From: Algoriphagus sanaruensis
GTDB taxonomy: Bacteria; Bacteroidota; Bacteroidia; Cytophagales; Cyclobacteriaceae
DNA length: 64,000 bases
Reading direction: 5' to 3'
Assembly (NCBI RefSeq): GCF_001593605.1
Contig: NZ_CP012836.1
Location: forward strand, 2,050,501 to 2,114,500
The first letter of the stretch is position 1. Each line of letters starts with the position of its first letter. Below are positions 18,351 to 29,013 of the stretch, piece by piece. The translations under genes were made by a program, and so were the position numbers. A model generated the notes under the pieces. It worked only from the letters and a program-made list of their open reading frames with translations. It had not been told where the DNA came from and did no database searches.

Positions 18351-19424
18351 ATGCAATCATCCGAATTAATTACTAATGATTGGGCTTCCAAAGCTGAAAA
18401 ACTGGGAAGATTAAGTCCAGAAATGCTCGATCTGATTTATAGGAGAAAATGGTTTAAATTGTTCGTTCCACAGGAGCTGGGTGGTTTAGGTTTGAGCTTA
18501 AAGCAGGGATTGGAGCTGGAGGAACAAATTGCCAAACAAGATGCAAGCATGGGTTGGACGGTCACTCTTTGTGCCGGAGCAGCTTGGTTTGTTGGATTTT
18601 TGGATGAGAAACTCAGCCAAGAAATTTTTGCTGATCCGGAGGTTTGTTTGGCTGGAAGTGGCTTCGTAGGTGGAAAGGCCAATCGAGTAGGGGCGCAATT
18701 TGAGATTTCTGGAAGTTGGACTTATGCGTCAGGGGCCTTGCATGCCACTCATTTTACCGCAAATTGTGAACTGTGGGAGGGAGGAAAACCTCAACTAGAT
18801 GAAAATGGAAAGCCATTTGTAAAAGCTTTTATTCTAAAAAAAGAGGAAGTGGAAATCCTCGATGGCTGGAGCTATATGGGGATGATTGCGACAGGAAGCC
18901 ATGCTTTCAAAACCGAAAATCTACTTGTTCCTGAAAATAGGGGATTTGAGATTTTACCTGAAAAAATAAAAAGATCAGAATCGATCTATCGGTTTCCTTT
19001 TCTTCAATTTGCTGAAGCTACTTTGGTGGCAAACATTCTGGGAATTACCCGACATCTCCAAGATCTGATTTCCGAATCTTTTTGGAAGCGACATGAATTC
19101 CGAAAGTTTGATCCGAGGCAATTAAATTATTTTCTGAAATTGGAAAAAGCCTGCGCATCTAAATTGGATACGGGCAGAAGTAAGTTTTATGAATCGATTG
19201 AACTTGCTTGGGAAGAGTTGGAAAACATAGGAAAAATTTCTTTTAAAACGCTTAAATCAGTTAGTCTTACCAGTCGAAAACTCTCTCAAATTTGTCGGGA
19301 AATCAATTCAAAGATGCATCCTTTCGCGGGTTTGGAGGCTGCTAAAACCCACACTGAACTCAACCGAGTTTGGCGGGATTTCAATACAGTGAGTCAGCAT
19401 GCGCTATTGACTTTTCCTTTTTGA
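18351..19424 (+). CDS. Acyl-CoA dehydrogenase-family protein
   Basis: A 357-residue flavoprotein-like member of the acyl-CoA dehydrogenase superfamily. The N-terminal helical part (about 1-110) has the FVPQELGGLGLSL motif. The central beta-domain (about 110-200) contains GSWTYASGALHATHF and MIATGSHAFKTENLLVP. A helical C-terminal domain (about 215-357) is more divergent. The last two features resemble the flavin-dependent monooxygenase / 'HsaA-type' branch more than classical fatty-acyl-CoA dehydrogenases. The conserved catalytic Glu region is not recognisable. No flavin reductase is adjacent. Substrate unknown. The ATG at 18351 lies 13 bp after the palindromic terminator. Confidence 0.75.
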   Translation: MQSSELITNDWASKAEKLGRLSPEMLDLIYRRKWFKLFVPQELGGLGLSLKQGLELEEQIAKQDASMGWTVTLCAGAAWFVGFLDEKLSQEIFADPEVCLAGSGFVGGKANRVGAQFEISGSWTYASGALHATHFTANCELWEGGKPQLDENGKPFVKAFILKKEEVEILDGWSYMGMIATGSHAFKTENLLVPENRGFEILPEKIKRSESIYRFPFLQFAEATLVANILGITRHLQDLISESFWKRHEFRKFDPRQLNYFLKLEKACASKLDTGRSKFYESIELAWEELENIGKISFKTLKSVSLTSRKLSQICREINSKMHPFAGLEAAKTHTELNRVWRDFNTVSQHALLTFPF

Positions 19425-19497
19425 AGTTTTGCTGCTAAGAGGCTAGGAGTAATCAGCTGTGATCTGAGAAATCGAAACCTACTCCAATTGCTCTGCT

Positions 19498-19554
19498 CAA
19501 ACCTCCTTACTTCCATTCGCCCAAACCTCTAAGCCTCCCAACTTCTTTACTTCC
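19498..19554. repeat. Pyrimidine-rich imperfect direct repeat upstream of katG
   Basis: The octamer CAAACCTC occurs at 19498-19505 and 19522-19529. Each copy is followed by a TTACTTCC segment (19507-19514 and 19547-19554). The surrounding 90 bp are strongly C/T-biased on the plus strand. It resembles degenerate repeats or decayed palindromes; no function is evident. Confidence 0.4.
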
Positions 19555-19674
19555 AAGCCACCAAGCATCCCCTATTTCCTGACAAGAGTCATAGTTTTTA
19601 TCAATCGGAAAATAATTTTTATACGTAAGTCTTTTTTTAAATTCGCGTAGAATTAAACTCAAACTAAACGATAA

Positions 19675-21882
<2,208 letters not shown>

Positions 21883-21909
21883 TAGAAGTAGAAAAGAGTT
21901 TATCACTTC

Positions 21910-21940
21910 AAAAGCGGTCTCGAAAGGGACCGCTTTTTTT
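21910..21940 (+). terminator. Intrinsic terminator of katG
   Basis: AAAAGCGGTC (21910-21919) pairs with GACCGCTTTT (21928-21937), followed by further T residues. It lies 28 bp after the katG stop. Confidence 0.9.
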
Positions 21941-21974
21941 GTTAGAATCCTAGATACTTTCTATTGGTCAAAGT

Positions 21975-23156
21975 TTATTTAAACGGATCACTCCATTTTT
22001 CCTGAGTAGAAATACTGGGGTCAGTAAGGGTTTTTAGAAATGCAACCAGAGCAGATTTTTCGGTTTGAGTCAAATTAAGTCTAATAGGATTTCCATTAGA
22101 ATCTCTCAAAGCCGGTGATAATGTAGGGTGGGGCTGAATTCCATTTGAGTAATGCTCAATAACTTCTTCCAAACTTTTAAATCTTCCATCATGCATATAT
22201 GGTGCAGTCAATTCAATATTTCTAAGGGAAGGGGTTTTAAATCTGCCGACAAATATTGGATTATTAAACACTTCACCAGCCCCTAAATCTGAAACCGAAT
22301 TACCATCAAGTCCATTATTTTGAGGACCTGGATTTGCACTAACAAAAGCTTCTGTGGTATGGCATCCAAAACATGCCCCTCCTCCGTTGGAAATAGGAGC
22401 TAAGAATAAATTCTTTCCAAGATTTTCTTCTTCTGTAAAATTTGGAAAATTAGCACCCAAAGCAGCAACCTGAACCCTTCCTTGATCATATTTACTGGAG
22501 TAGCTTATAATGCTTCTTACGAATTGTGCCAAGGCAAGGGAGATTTTTTGGGCACTTACTTGATCCGATCCAAAGGCTTGTTTAAATAATTCGGAGTAAT
22601 AAGGTTGCGATTGAACCTTTTCAACCAATTGATTTAATATCATTCCCATTTCAATGGGGTCTTGAAAAGGCATCAAAACTTGTTCTTCTAAAGTGCTCGC
22701 TCTTTCGTCCCAGAAGAATCTTCCTCTTTGGTAAAAACGAGAGTTAATCAAGGTCATAGAATGCCTCCGAGTCCGATCTCCGTCAAATCCTAAGCTGAAT
22801 TCATTATCATCAGAAAACCCTTTTTCTTGTTTATGACAGGAAGCACAGGAAATGGTGCCATTTGCACTTAGATTTTTATCATAAAACAAAACTCTTCCTA
22901 AGGTGGCTCCCTCATCAGTTATCGGATTGTTTGAAGGAGTATTATCTGTTCCCAAAATCGAAGTAGGAAGAGGAGATCCGGGTACGTTTGTTACAAAATA
23001 GGTCGGTAAATTCAGACTGCTGTAGTCAAAAGGTTTTGTCGGGAGGTTTAGATATTGTCCAAAAGTTGGATTAAAGTCATCTTCTTTTTGGCAGCTAAAA
23101 AGAATGAGCCCAATCAAAATGGAGGTCGAGAGGACTATTAGTTTGTTTATTGTCAT
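21975..23156 (-). CDS. Di-haem cytochrome c peroxidase, lipoprotein
   Basis: A periplasmic MauG/bacterial cytochrome c peroxidase family protein of 393 residues. The N-terminal signal ends in a lipobox-like ILFSC (Cys22), so it is probably anchored in a membrane. Two haem c sites are present: CASCH (residues 104-108) and CFGCH (262-266). The conserved LGRVLFYDKNLSANGTISC and the PYMHDGRFKSLEEVIEHYS block are typical of this family. It may reduce peroxide or act on a partner as MauG does; no methylamine genes are nearby. It is convergent with katG, so two peroxide-linked genes are neighbours, which may be coincidental. Confidence 0.92.
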   Translation of the reverse strand: MTINKLIVLSTSILIGLILFSCQKEDDFNPTFGQYLNLPTKPFDYSSLNLPTYFVTNVPGSPLPTSILGTDNTPSNNPITDEGATLGRVLFYDKNLSANGTISCASCHKQEKGFSDDNEFSLGFDGDRTRRHSMTLINSRFYQRGRFFWDERASTLEEQVLMPFQDPIEMGMILNQLVEKVQSQPYYSELFKQAFGSDQVSAQKISLALAQFVRSIISYSSKYDQGRVQVAALGANFPNFTEEENLGKNLFLAPISNGGGACFGCHTTEAFVSANPGPQNNGLDGNSVSDLGAGEVFNNPIFVGRFKTPSLRNIELTAPYMHDGRFKSLEEVIEHYSNGIQPHPTLSPALRDSNGNPIRLNLTQTEKSALVAFLKTLTDPSISTQEKWSDPFK

Positions 23157-23368
23157 AATTTTTGAAGTCTTTCCTTTTTTGACTCTGCTAGTAGGCTCAA
23201 GTTTACTCTTACAAAATGTTAATTTGTTTTAATTTCTACTTCCAAAATGCTAGCCTCCAACCCATTTTTTTTGGAGCTATAGCCAAATTGAAAAATTTTA
23301 ATCGCATTAAAGAACCTTTTGCAACTTCTCAGATACAAAAGGCATCTAGAAGAAAAACGAAGCCAACT

Positions 23369-24760
23369 ATGAAACGAATATTCCTAGTACCATTACTGCT
23401 GATGCTGAGAGTCAGTCCTGTTTTTTCGCAGACCCTTAGCCCTGAGCAAATCCAACTTGATTTGAAGGTTTTTAAAGAAAGTTTAGAGGCATTTCATCCC
23501 GAACTTTATCGATATCAGAGTCAATCTGATTTTTCGGAATCTTTTGAAAAACTCAGTCAAAAATTCCAACAGCCAATCTCCCAGCGGGAATTTTATCAAG
23601 CCATGCTTCCAGTTATTAGCCAGGTAAAGGATGGTCATTTGAAATGGATCGTTCGGGGGAAGGATCAGTATTATCCATTTTTTGAGCAGGATTTGTTCCC
23701 GCTTCGGCTTCACATTGAGGAGGAGAAGATTCGGGTCTTACATTCTTTTGGTCAAGAAAATGTCCCCACTCTTTCAAAAGTGATTTCTATTGATGGAAAG
23801 CCGATTCAAGAAATCATTTCTATCCTATCGGACAACCTAACTTTTGGAGATGGATGGAGTCAAGGAGGTTATTTTTTTCAGTTGAATCGATACTTTTCGG
23901 CCTTGTATTCCAATCAATTTGGGGTGTCAAAAACCTATTCCGTAGAACTTGAGACTGAAGGGAAGCGGCAGATCCTGAATTTAAAAGGGGTAAGTAAAGC
24001 TGAGATCGAGAAAGCGTTTCCTGTTACTTCTGGACCTTTTTCATTTGAAATTAGACCCCAAGAGCAAGCTGGAATCATGAAGATTCATCGATTTTTCACC
24101 TTCAAAGGGGAGCCTGATTTTAATCGATTTTTAAAAGAAAGCTTTCAGGAACTTCAAGATCAACGTGTTCAAAAGTTGATTCTTGACCTTCGAGGAAATG
24201 AAGGTGGCAATGAAAAATTTGGCATTGAGTTATATCGATATTTGGCTTTGAAGCCCTTTCGGTATTATTCAAAAGTCAGTACACAACCCAATCAAAATCT
24301 GGAATTTGAAGTTCACACCTCTCGAATTTTCCGGATTGCCAATTCCTTTTCGAAATGTGACCAAGGCGACTGTGGTTTTCGATTTTCACCCAAGCGGCTA
24401 TTTAAGCCAACTCAAAATGCGTTTCAAGGTGAATTGATAGTATTGGTGGATGGGCAGACTTTTTCGGTTTCTACCGAATTTTCAGCTCGGGTGAAAGCTG
24501 ATCATAGGGGGCGATTCCTCGGGACTGAAACTGCCGGTGGTGCTGCACTCAATAGCAGTGGGTTCTTTAGCATTGTGACTTTGCCCAATTCCAAAATTGA
24601 TTTAGGGATTCCAAGGTTAGGGTTTCACATGCCTGATCTGCCTTCTGGCCTAGATACAAATCGCGGGATTTTGCCCGATGAGAAAATCACACCAAGTCCA
24701 CAAGAGGTATTGGATGGTTATGATCCTGTTTTGATGCGCGCATTAGAACTTTTGAAATAG
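23369..24760 (+). CDS. Exported S41-family peptidase
   Basis: A 463-residue secreted protein from the ATG at 23369, with signal peptide MKRIFLVPLLLMLRVSPVFS. The S41 (C-terminal-processing/tricorn-like) catalytic domain is in the C-terminal half. LILDLRGNEGGNEKFG (about residues 270-285) is the family signature, and ELIVLVDGQTFSVSTEFSA carries the probable nucleophile Ser. ETAGGAAL and the RLGFHMPDLPSG segment follow. A PDZ-like region is less clear (about 105-150). The frame is open 51 codons upstream, but that stretch is AT-rich, low in coding character and would bury the signal peptide. The gene stands alone; its substrate is unknown. Confidence 0.85.
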   Translation: MKRIFLVPLLLMLRVSPVFSQTLSPEQIQLDLKVFKESLEAFHPELYRYQSQSDFSESFEKLSQKFQQPISQREFYQAMLPVISQVKDGHLKWIVRGKDQYYPFFEQDLFPLRLHIEEEKIRVLHSFGQENVPTLSKVISIDGKPIQEIISILSDNLTFGDGWSQGGYFFQLNRYFSALYSNQFGVSKTYSVELETEGKRQILNLKGVSKAEIEKAFPVTSGPFSFEIRPQEQAGIMKIHRFFTFKGEPDFNRFLKESFQELQDQRVQKLILDLRGNEGGNEKFGIELYRYLALKPFRYYSKVSTQPNQNLEFEVHTSRIFRIANSFSKCDQGDCGFRFSPKRLFKPTQNAFQGELIVLVDGQTFSVSTEFSARVKADHRGRFLGTETAGGAALNSSGFFSIVTLPNSKIDLGIPRLGFHMPDLPSGLDTNRGILPDEKITPSPQEVLDGYDPVLMRALELLK

Positions 24761-24867
24761 GTTTGCTATGTTTCTCAATGTGATTTTCAAGAAAGAACCG
24801 TTCATTATTCCTATTCCGTCCCGATGTAATTCTTGGTTTTGAGAAAAAATATAAAGGCAGCGACGTC

Positions 24868-26307
24868 TTATTTCTCGAGTTGATTTTCAACAGGAACGAC
24901 GGATTGCTTGTGGGCAAGAAGGATTGTTCTGATATGCGCAATGATTTCGGGATGCTTTTCGGCAATATTTAATCGTTCACCCGGATCCTCTGCTAGGTTG
25001 AATAACAGTGGGATTTCGTGCTCCGTTTTTTGACTCAAAATCTCCGTTGGAGGAACAGTAATCGGATGGGCAGTTTGTGTACCATATTCGTTTTGGGTGA
25101 AAAAGTGGGCTTTATAATTTCCCCAACGAACTGCAAATACCTCCGTGCCATGGTAATAGAAGACCGTTTCTCGACCACTTTTTCCAGTTCCAATCAATAA
25201 AGGCGTCAGATCGAATCCATCGTATACTCGGTCTTGAGGAAGTTTGGCTAGGCTTAAATTGGCAAAAGTTGGTAATAAATCTAGGGTGGTTGCCATATCC
25301 ATTACCACTCCACGCTGGAGTTTTCCAGGCCACCAGAAAATGGTGGGTTCGCGCATACCCCCTTCAAAAGTTCCGCCTTTTGCTCCACGAAGAGGACCAG
25401 CCGATCCTCCTTGGGTTTTGAAGATATGCCATGGACCATTATCTGAAGTAAATACTACCAAGGTGTTTTCTGCGATACCCTCTTCTCGGAGAGTTTGGAG
25501 AATTTGCCCTACCGACCAGTCAATCTCCTCGATGACGTCCCCGTAAATACCAGCTTTTGATTTTCCTTTAAACTCCTCAGATCGAAAAAGCGGAATATGG
25601 GGTAGGGAATGAGCGAGATAAATAAAAAAGGGCTTTCCATTTCGGTTTTTGATCTGGGAAATGGCTTCTTCGGTGTAGCGTTTGGTAAGTGTTCGTTGGT
25701 CAGTAGGTTGCTCAAGGACCGTTTCATTTCGCATCAGTGGGACATTGTACGCTTGGTATCTCTCCTCTTCGGCAAGTTGGATTTGCCCATCAATCCAATT
25801 CAATCCTTCAATGGATTCTACCCGATTCATATCATTAGAAAAGGGGATTCCAAAATAGGAGTCAAATCCATGATCAATGGCTCGGTGGGAGGGAAGGTGG
25901 CCTAGGTGCCATTTACCGATGGCGGCGGTTTGATATCCTACGGATTTGAGTAAGCGAGCAATGGTCAGTTCACTTTGAGGAAGGCCTCCTTTCGAGTCTG
26001 GAAACAAAACCCGTTTGTTACTGCTAGCCATTCCCGAGCGGATAGGTAAGCGGCCAGTTAATAATCCTGCCCGACTTGGAGTGCATACAGAGGCAGCTAC
26101 GTAAAAATTGGTCCACTTTTGACCTTCAAATGCCATTTGATCTAGGTTTGGCGTCTGAATGTTTGGATTGCCAAAGACCCCCAAATCCCCATATCCCAAA
26201 TCATCTGCAAAAATCACAATGATATTGGGTGGGGTAGAGGCTTGCTGTGCAAAACAAAACGAAGGGAACCCAAGAAGAATTGAAATCCAAAAAGCAAAAT
26301 GTTTCAT
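24868..26307 (-). CDS. Secreted sulfatase (arylsulfatase type)
   Basis: A type I sulfatase of 479 residues with signal peptide MKHFAFWISILLGFPSFCFA. The metal-binding start IIVIFADDLGYGDLG (about residues 30-44) is followed by the sulfatase signature CTPSRAGLLTGR near residue 75. In that signature the Cys of CxPSR must be converted to formylglycine. KWHLGH (about residue 135) and TSDNGPW complete the active site. The maturation enzyme (FGE or anaerobic maturase) is not in the window. Sulfatases in Bacteroidota usually release sulfate from polysaccharides of algae or animal mucus. The gene is not in a polysaccharide-utilisation locus here, so the substrate is open. Confidence 0.92.
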   Translation of the reverse strand: MKHFAFWISILLGFPSFCFAQQASTPPNIIVIFADDLGYGDLGVFGNPNIQTPNLDQMAFEGQKWTNFYVAASVCTPSRAGLLTGRLPIRSGMASSNKRVLFPDSKGGLPQSELTIARLLKSVGYQTAAIGKWHLGHLPSHRAIDHGFDSYFGIPFSNDMNRVESIEGLNWIDGQIQLAEEERYQAYNVPLMRNETVLEQPTDQRTLTKRYTEEAISQIKNRNGKPFFIYLAHSLPHIPLFRSEEFKGKSKAGIYGDVIEEIDWSVGQILQTLREEGIAENTLVVFTSDNGPWHIFKTQGGSAGPLRGAKGGTFEGGMREPTIFWWPGKLQRGVVMDMATTLDLLPTFANLSLAKLPQDRVYDGFDLTPLLIGTGKSGRETVFYYHGTEVFAVRWGNYKAHFFTQNEYGTQTAHPITVPPTEILSQKTEHEIPLLFNLAEDPGERLNIAEKHPEIIAHIRTILLAHKQSVVPVENQLEK

Positions 26308-26442
26308 AGTTCAAGTAGCTTACTTGAATGTAAGGAAACTTTTGGACAATGGGGAGAGTAGCAGGATAATCAAAAAGAAATAGTTAACTGATTGTGAGGT
26401 TCTTAAAATTGATAGCTATAGGTCAAAACTTATTTCAACCCA

Positions 26443-26805
26443 TTACCATTGCTGAAATCTAATGCCTAATTGAGTATCCATAATCGCAAACTCTTTAGCT
26501 CCCCAAGGTCTAAGAGTAACTTTGTTCAGATTAGGGTGTAGAAGATGTGGGTGTGAATCGGCTATTTTTTTAAAAACTTCCTCAATATTTTCAGTGACTA
26601 GTCGAAGTTCTGGGTGATGTTCTTTGGCTAATTTTTCGTCTTGAAAAACCATGAGGCTAATAACGTCCTTATTTAATACACAATAGGGTTGTGCGGTATT
26701 CAAGTCTTTGTGAACGATTGTAAATTGAAGGCATTCCACAAATAGCTTTAGCCCATCTTCTAGATCGGTGTAAAAAACACTTAGGACTAGTTTTGTGAAA
26801 TTCAT
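26443..26805 (-). CDS. VOC (glyoxalase/bleomycin-resistance fold) protein
   Basis: A 120-residue protein with the vicinal-oxygen-chelate fold: two beta-alpha-beta-beta-beta repeats. The first is MNFTKLVLSVFYTDLEDGLK and the following strands. The second, near residues 65-118, includes LRLVTENIEEVFKKIADS and ends in RPWGAKEFAIMD. The PWG...F.I.D ending is typical of VOC proteins. The expected metal ligands are not obvious: no clear H/E pair at the N-terminus. It may therefore bind rather than convert its ligand. Function unknown. Confidence 0.78.
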   Translation of the reverse strand: MNFTKLVLSVFYTDLEDGLKLFVECLQFTIVHKDLNTAQPYCVLNKDVISLMVFQDEKLAKEHHPELRLVTENIEEVFKKIADSHPHLLHPNLNKVTLRPWGAKEFAIMDTQLGIRFQQW

Positions 26806-26905
26806 GGTGATTATTGATTTTTCGTGGGTTTTGATTGATAGCCTTTTAAATATTTACCTATCAACCAGATGCGATTGTATAGTTATTTTTTAAGGTTGCT
26901 AGAAA

Positions 26906-28918
26906 TTACTTTTTCCTCTCCATCACTATCACCACTCGATTGGGTAAATACAAATGTACCTGTTGGTCATTGTCGGTAGGGTAGGCGATGGACTTGTCTA
27001 GGCGCTCGAAGCCACCAAAGATTTTTTCATCTGAGTTGAGTAGAATATGGTAAGTTCCGGCCTCAGGCATTCGTATCGGGAAGCCGAAAAAAGACTCAGT
27101 CGGATGGAAAGAAAATACAAAAATCAATCCTCGACGGGTATAAGCCAAGATCTTTTTGTCAGGATCCAAGTAGAGTTGCTCGGCAGGGCCGGTGGATAAA
27201 AGCTGGTGTTTTTCGACCAAGTGAATCATGGTCTTATCCCAAGCGTCGAGTTGTTGGTATCGAAGGTGTGGGGTATCCACCAAAGACCATTGTCTTCTGG
27301 CGTATTGATAGCTCCAGTCATTTCCTAACCTTGGGAAGTCCACCCACTCCGGATGGCCAAACTCATTTCCGATAAAATTCAAATAACCCTCTCCACCCAA
27401 AGAAATGGTGATCATGCGGATCAATTTGTGCAAAGCGATACCTCGATCTACTACGAGATTTTGCTCCAAAACAGACATGGAGAAGTACATCTCTTTGTCC
27501 ATCAGCCAGAAAGCAATGCTTTTGTCCCCGACCAGCGCCTGATCATGACTTTCGGCATAGGCGATGGACTTTTCACGAAGCGGTCGGTTGGTCAGCTCGT
27601 GCCAAAGCTCAAACATGTCCCATTGCTCGTCGAGTTTATGCTTGAGCGTTTTGATCCAATAATCCGGAATTCCCATCGCTAAACGGAAATTAAAACCTAA
27701 ACCTCCTTCATCCACTCTTCGACTCAATCCCGGCATCCCACTCACCTCTTCCGCGATGGATATAGCCTCAGGTTTCAATCCATGGATTAGCGTATTAGCT
27801 AACTGAAAATAGAGGACAGCCTCTTCGTCCACTCCGGCATCGAAATACTTGTCTGCCGAATCGAAGGACGTATGACCATGATGATGGTAGAGCATTGAGG
27901 TGGCTCCATCAAATCGGAACCCGTCAAAGTGAAATTCCTCGAGCCAATAGCGAATATTCGAAAGTAAAAACTGCTGAACTTCCCACTTGCCATAATTGAA
28001 AAGCTTGGAATCCCATCCCTCATGATAGCCACGAGCTCCAGGATGAAAGTATTGATCTTCGCTTCCGTCAAACTCGTTGAGACCTTCGAGGACGTTTTTC
28101 ACGGCATGGGAATGCACGATATCCATGATCACTGCGATCCCCATTTGGTGGGCGGTATTGATCAAACTTTTCAATTCTTCCGGAGTGCCAAACCGAGAAG
28201 AGGGTGCAAAGAAATTGGAAACGTGATAGCCAAATGAACCGTAGTAAGGATGCTCCATGACCGCCATCATTTGGATGGCATTGTAGCCCCCGGCTTTGAT
28301 GCGGGGGAGAATCAAATCTTCGAATTCCTTGTAGGTTCCAACCCCAAGTTTTTCTTGAGCCATACCCACGTGGCATTCATAGATCAGGGGCATTTTGGCG
28401 GGTTCTTTCAGGGAAAAGTGCTGATCAGTCCATTGAAATTGAGTTTCTGGAAACCAAAGTTGCCCAGCAAAGTCGTGTGTATTTTCGTCCTGAATTACCC
28501 TTCGAATATAGGCGGGGATTCGGTCGAGGTCTGAATCATTGGCTCCGATGACGCGAACCTTTATTTTGCTGCCATGGACAAAGGTCTGATAGTATTGGTC
28601 AAATGGAAGAAAAATCTCCCAATCTCCACGATGGTTTCTTTTTAGCGGGTGTGAATTTCGATCCCACCAGTTGAAATCACCCATGAGAAACAGGGCCTTT
28701 GCAGCTGGTGCCCACTCACGATAGATCCAACCTTTTCGGATTTTATCGAAATGGATCCCATAGTATTCATGCATTCGTGCAAACTCCAGGATACTTCCTG
28801 AGTAGTCATTAATGGTGCGAATGGCAGCTTGGAACCGTTCGTATCGAGATTGGATTGTTGCGCTGTAAGGCTGCAACCAAGATTCATCAGTTAGTATTTG
28901 TAGCGATTTTTGGCTCAC
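26906..28918 (-). CDS. glgB: 1,4-alpha-glucan branching enzyme, eukaryote-like GH13_8 type
   Basis: The branching enzyme introduces alpha-1,6 branches into glycogen. The N-terminal CBM48 region holds YREWAPAAKALFLMGDFNWW (about residues 67-86). The catalytic barrel contains DIVHSHAVKN, DGFRFDGATSMLYHHHG (nucleophile Asp), ISIAEEVSGMPG (acid/base Glu) and YAESHDQALVGD. These motifs match the eukaryotic/cyanobacterial-like GH13_8 subfamily rather than E. coli GlgB. The length of 670 residues also fits GH13_8. The start codon is GTG at 28918-28916, with a stop upstream (28933-28931) and no ATG between. No other glycogen gene is adjacent. Confidence 0.93.
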   Translation of the reverse strand: MSQKSLQILTDESWLQPYSATIQSRYERFQAAIRTINDYSGSILEFARMHEYYGIHFDKIRKGWIYREWAPAAKALFLMGDFNWWDRNSHPLKRNHRGDWEIFLPFDQYYQTFVHGSKIKVRVIGANDSDLDRIPAYIRRVIQDENTHDFAGQLWFPETQFQWTDQHFSLKEPAKMPLIYECHVGMAQEKLGVGTYKEFEDLILPRIKAGGYNAIQMMAVMEHPYYGSFGYHVSNFFAPSSRFGTPEELKSLINTAHQMGIAVIMDIVHSHAVKNVLEGLNEFDGSEDQYFHPGARGYHEGWDSKLFNYGKWEVQQFLLSNIRYWLEEFHFDGFRFDGATSMLYHHHGHTSFDSADKYFDAGVDEEAVLYFQLANTLIHGLKPEAISIAEEVSGMPGLSRRVDEGGLGFNFRLAMGIPDYWIKTLKHKLDEQWDMFELWHELTNRPLREKSIAYAESHDQALVGDKSIAFWLMDKEMYFSMSVLEQNLVVDRGIALHKLIRMITISLGGEGYLNFIGNEFGHPEWVDFPRLGNDWSYQYARRQWSLVDTPHLRYQQLDAWDKTMIHLVEKHQLLSTGPAEQLYLDPDKKILAYTRRGLIFVFSFHPTESFFGFPIRMPEAGTYHILLNSDEKIFGGFERLDKSIAYPTDNDQQVHLYLPNRVVIVMERKK

Positions 28919-28981
28919 AAAAAGTATGGATTAGTAATTTTTGAATTTATGAAAAAATGCATGGATTGGAAGTCGAAGAAA

Positions 28982-29008
28982 TAAAAAAGCCACCTAAAAA
29001 GGTGGCTT
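28982..29008 (-). terminator. Intrinsic terminator of mtaB
   Basis: AAGCCACCT (28988-28996 on the plus strand) pairs with the segment ending at 29008. On the minus strand it is followed by a T-run. It lies just after the mtaB stop. Confidence 0.85.
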
Positions 29009-29013
29009 ATGGA

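Noticed and set aside
21975..23156. MauG-type cofactor-maturation role for the di-haem peroxidase
   Set aside because: No methylamine dehydrogenase or partner gene is nearby; a general cytochrome c peroxidase assignment is safer.
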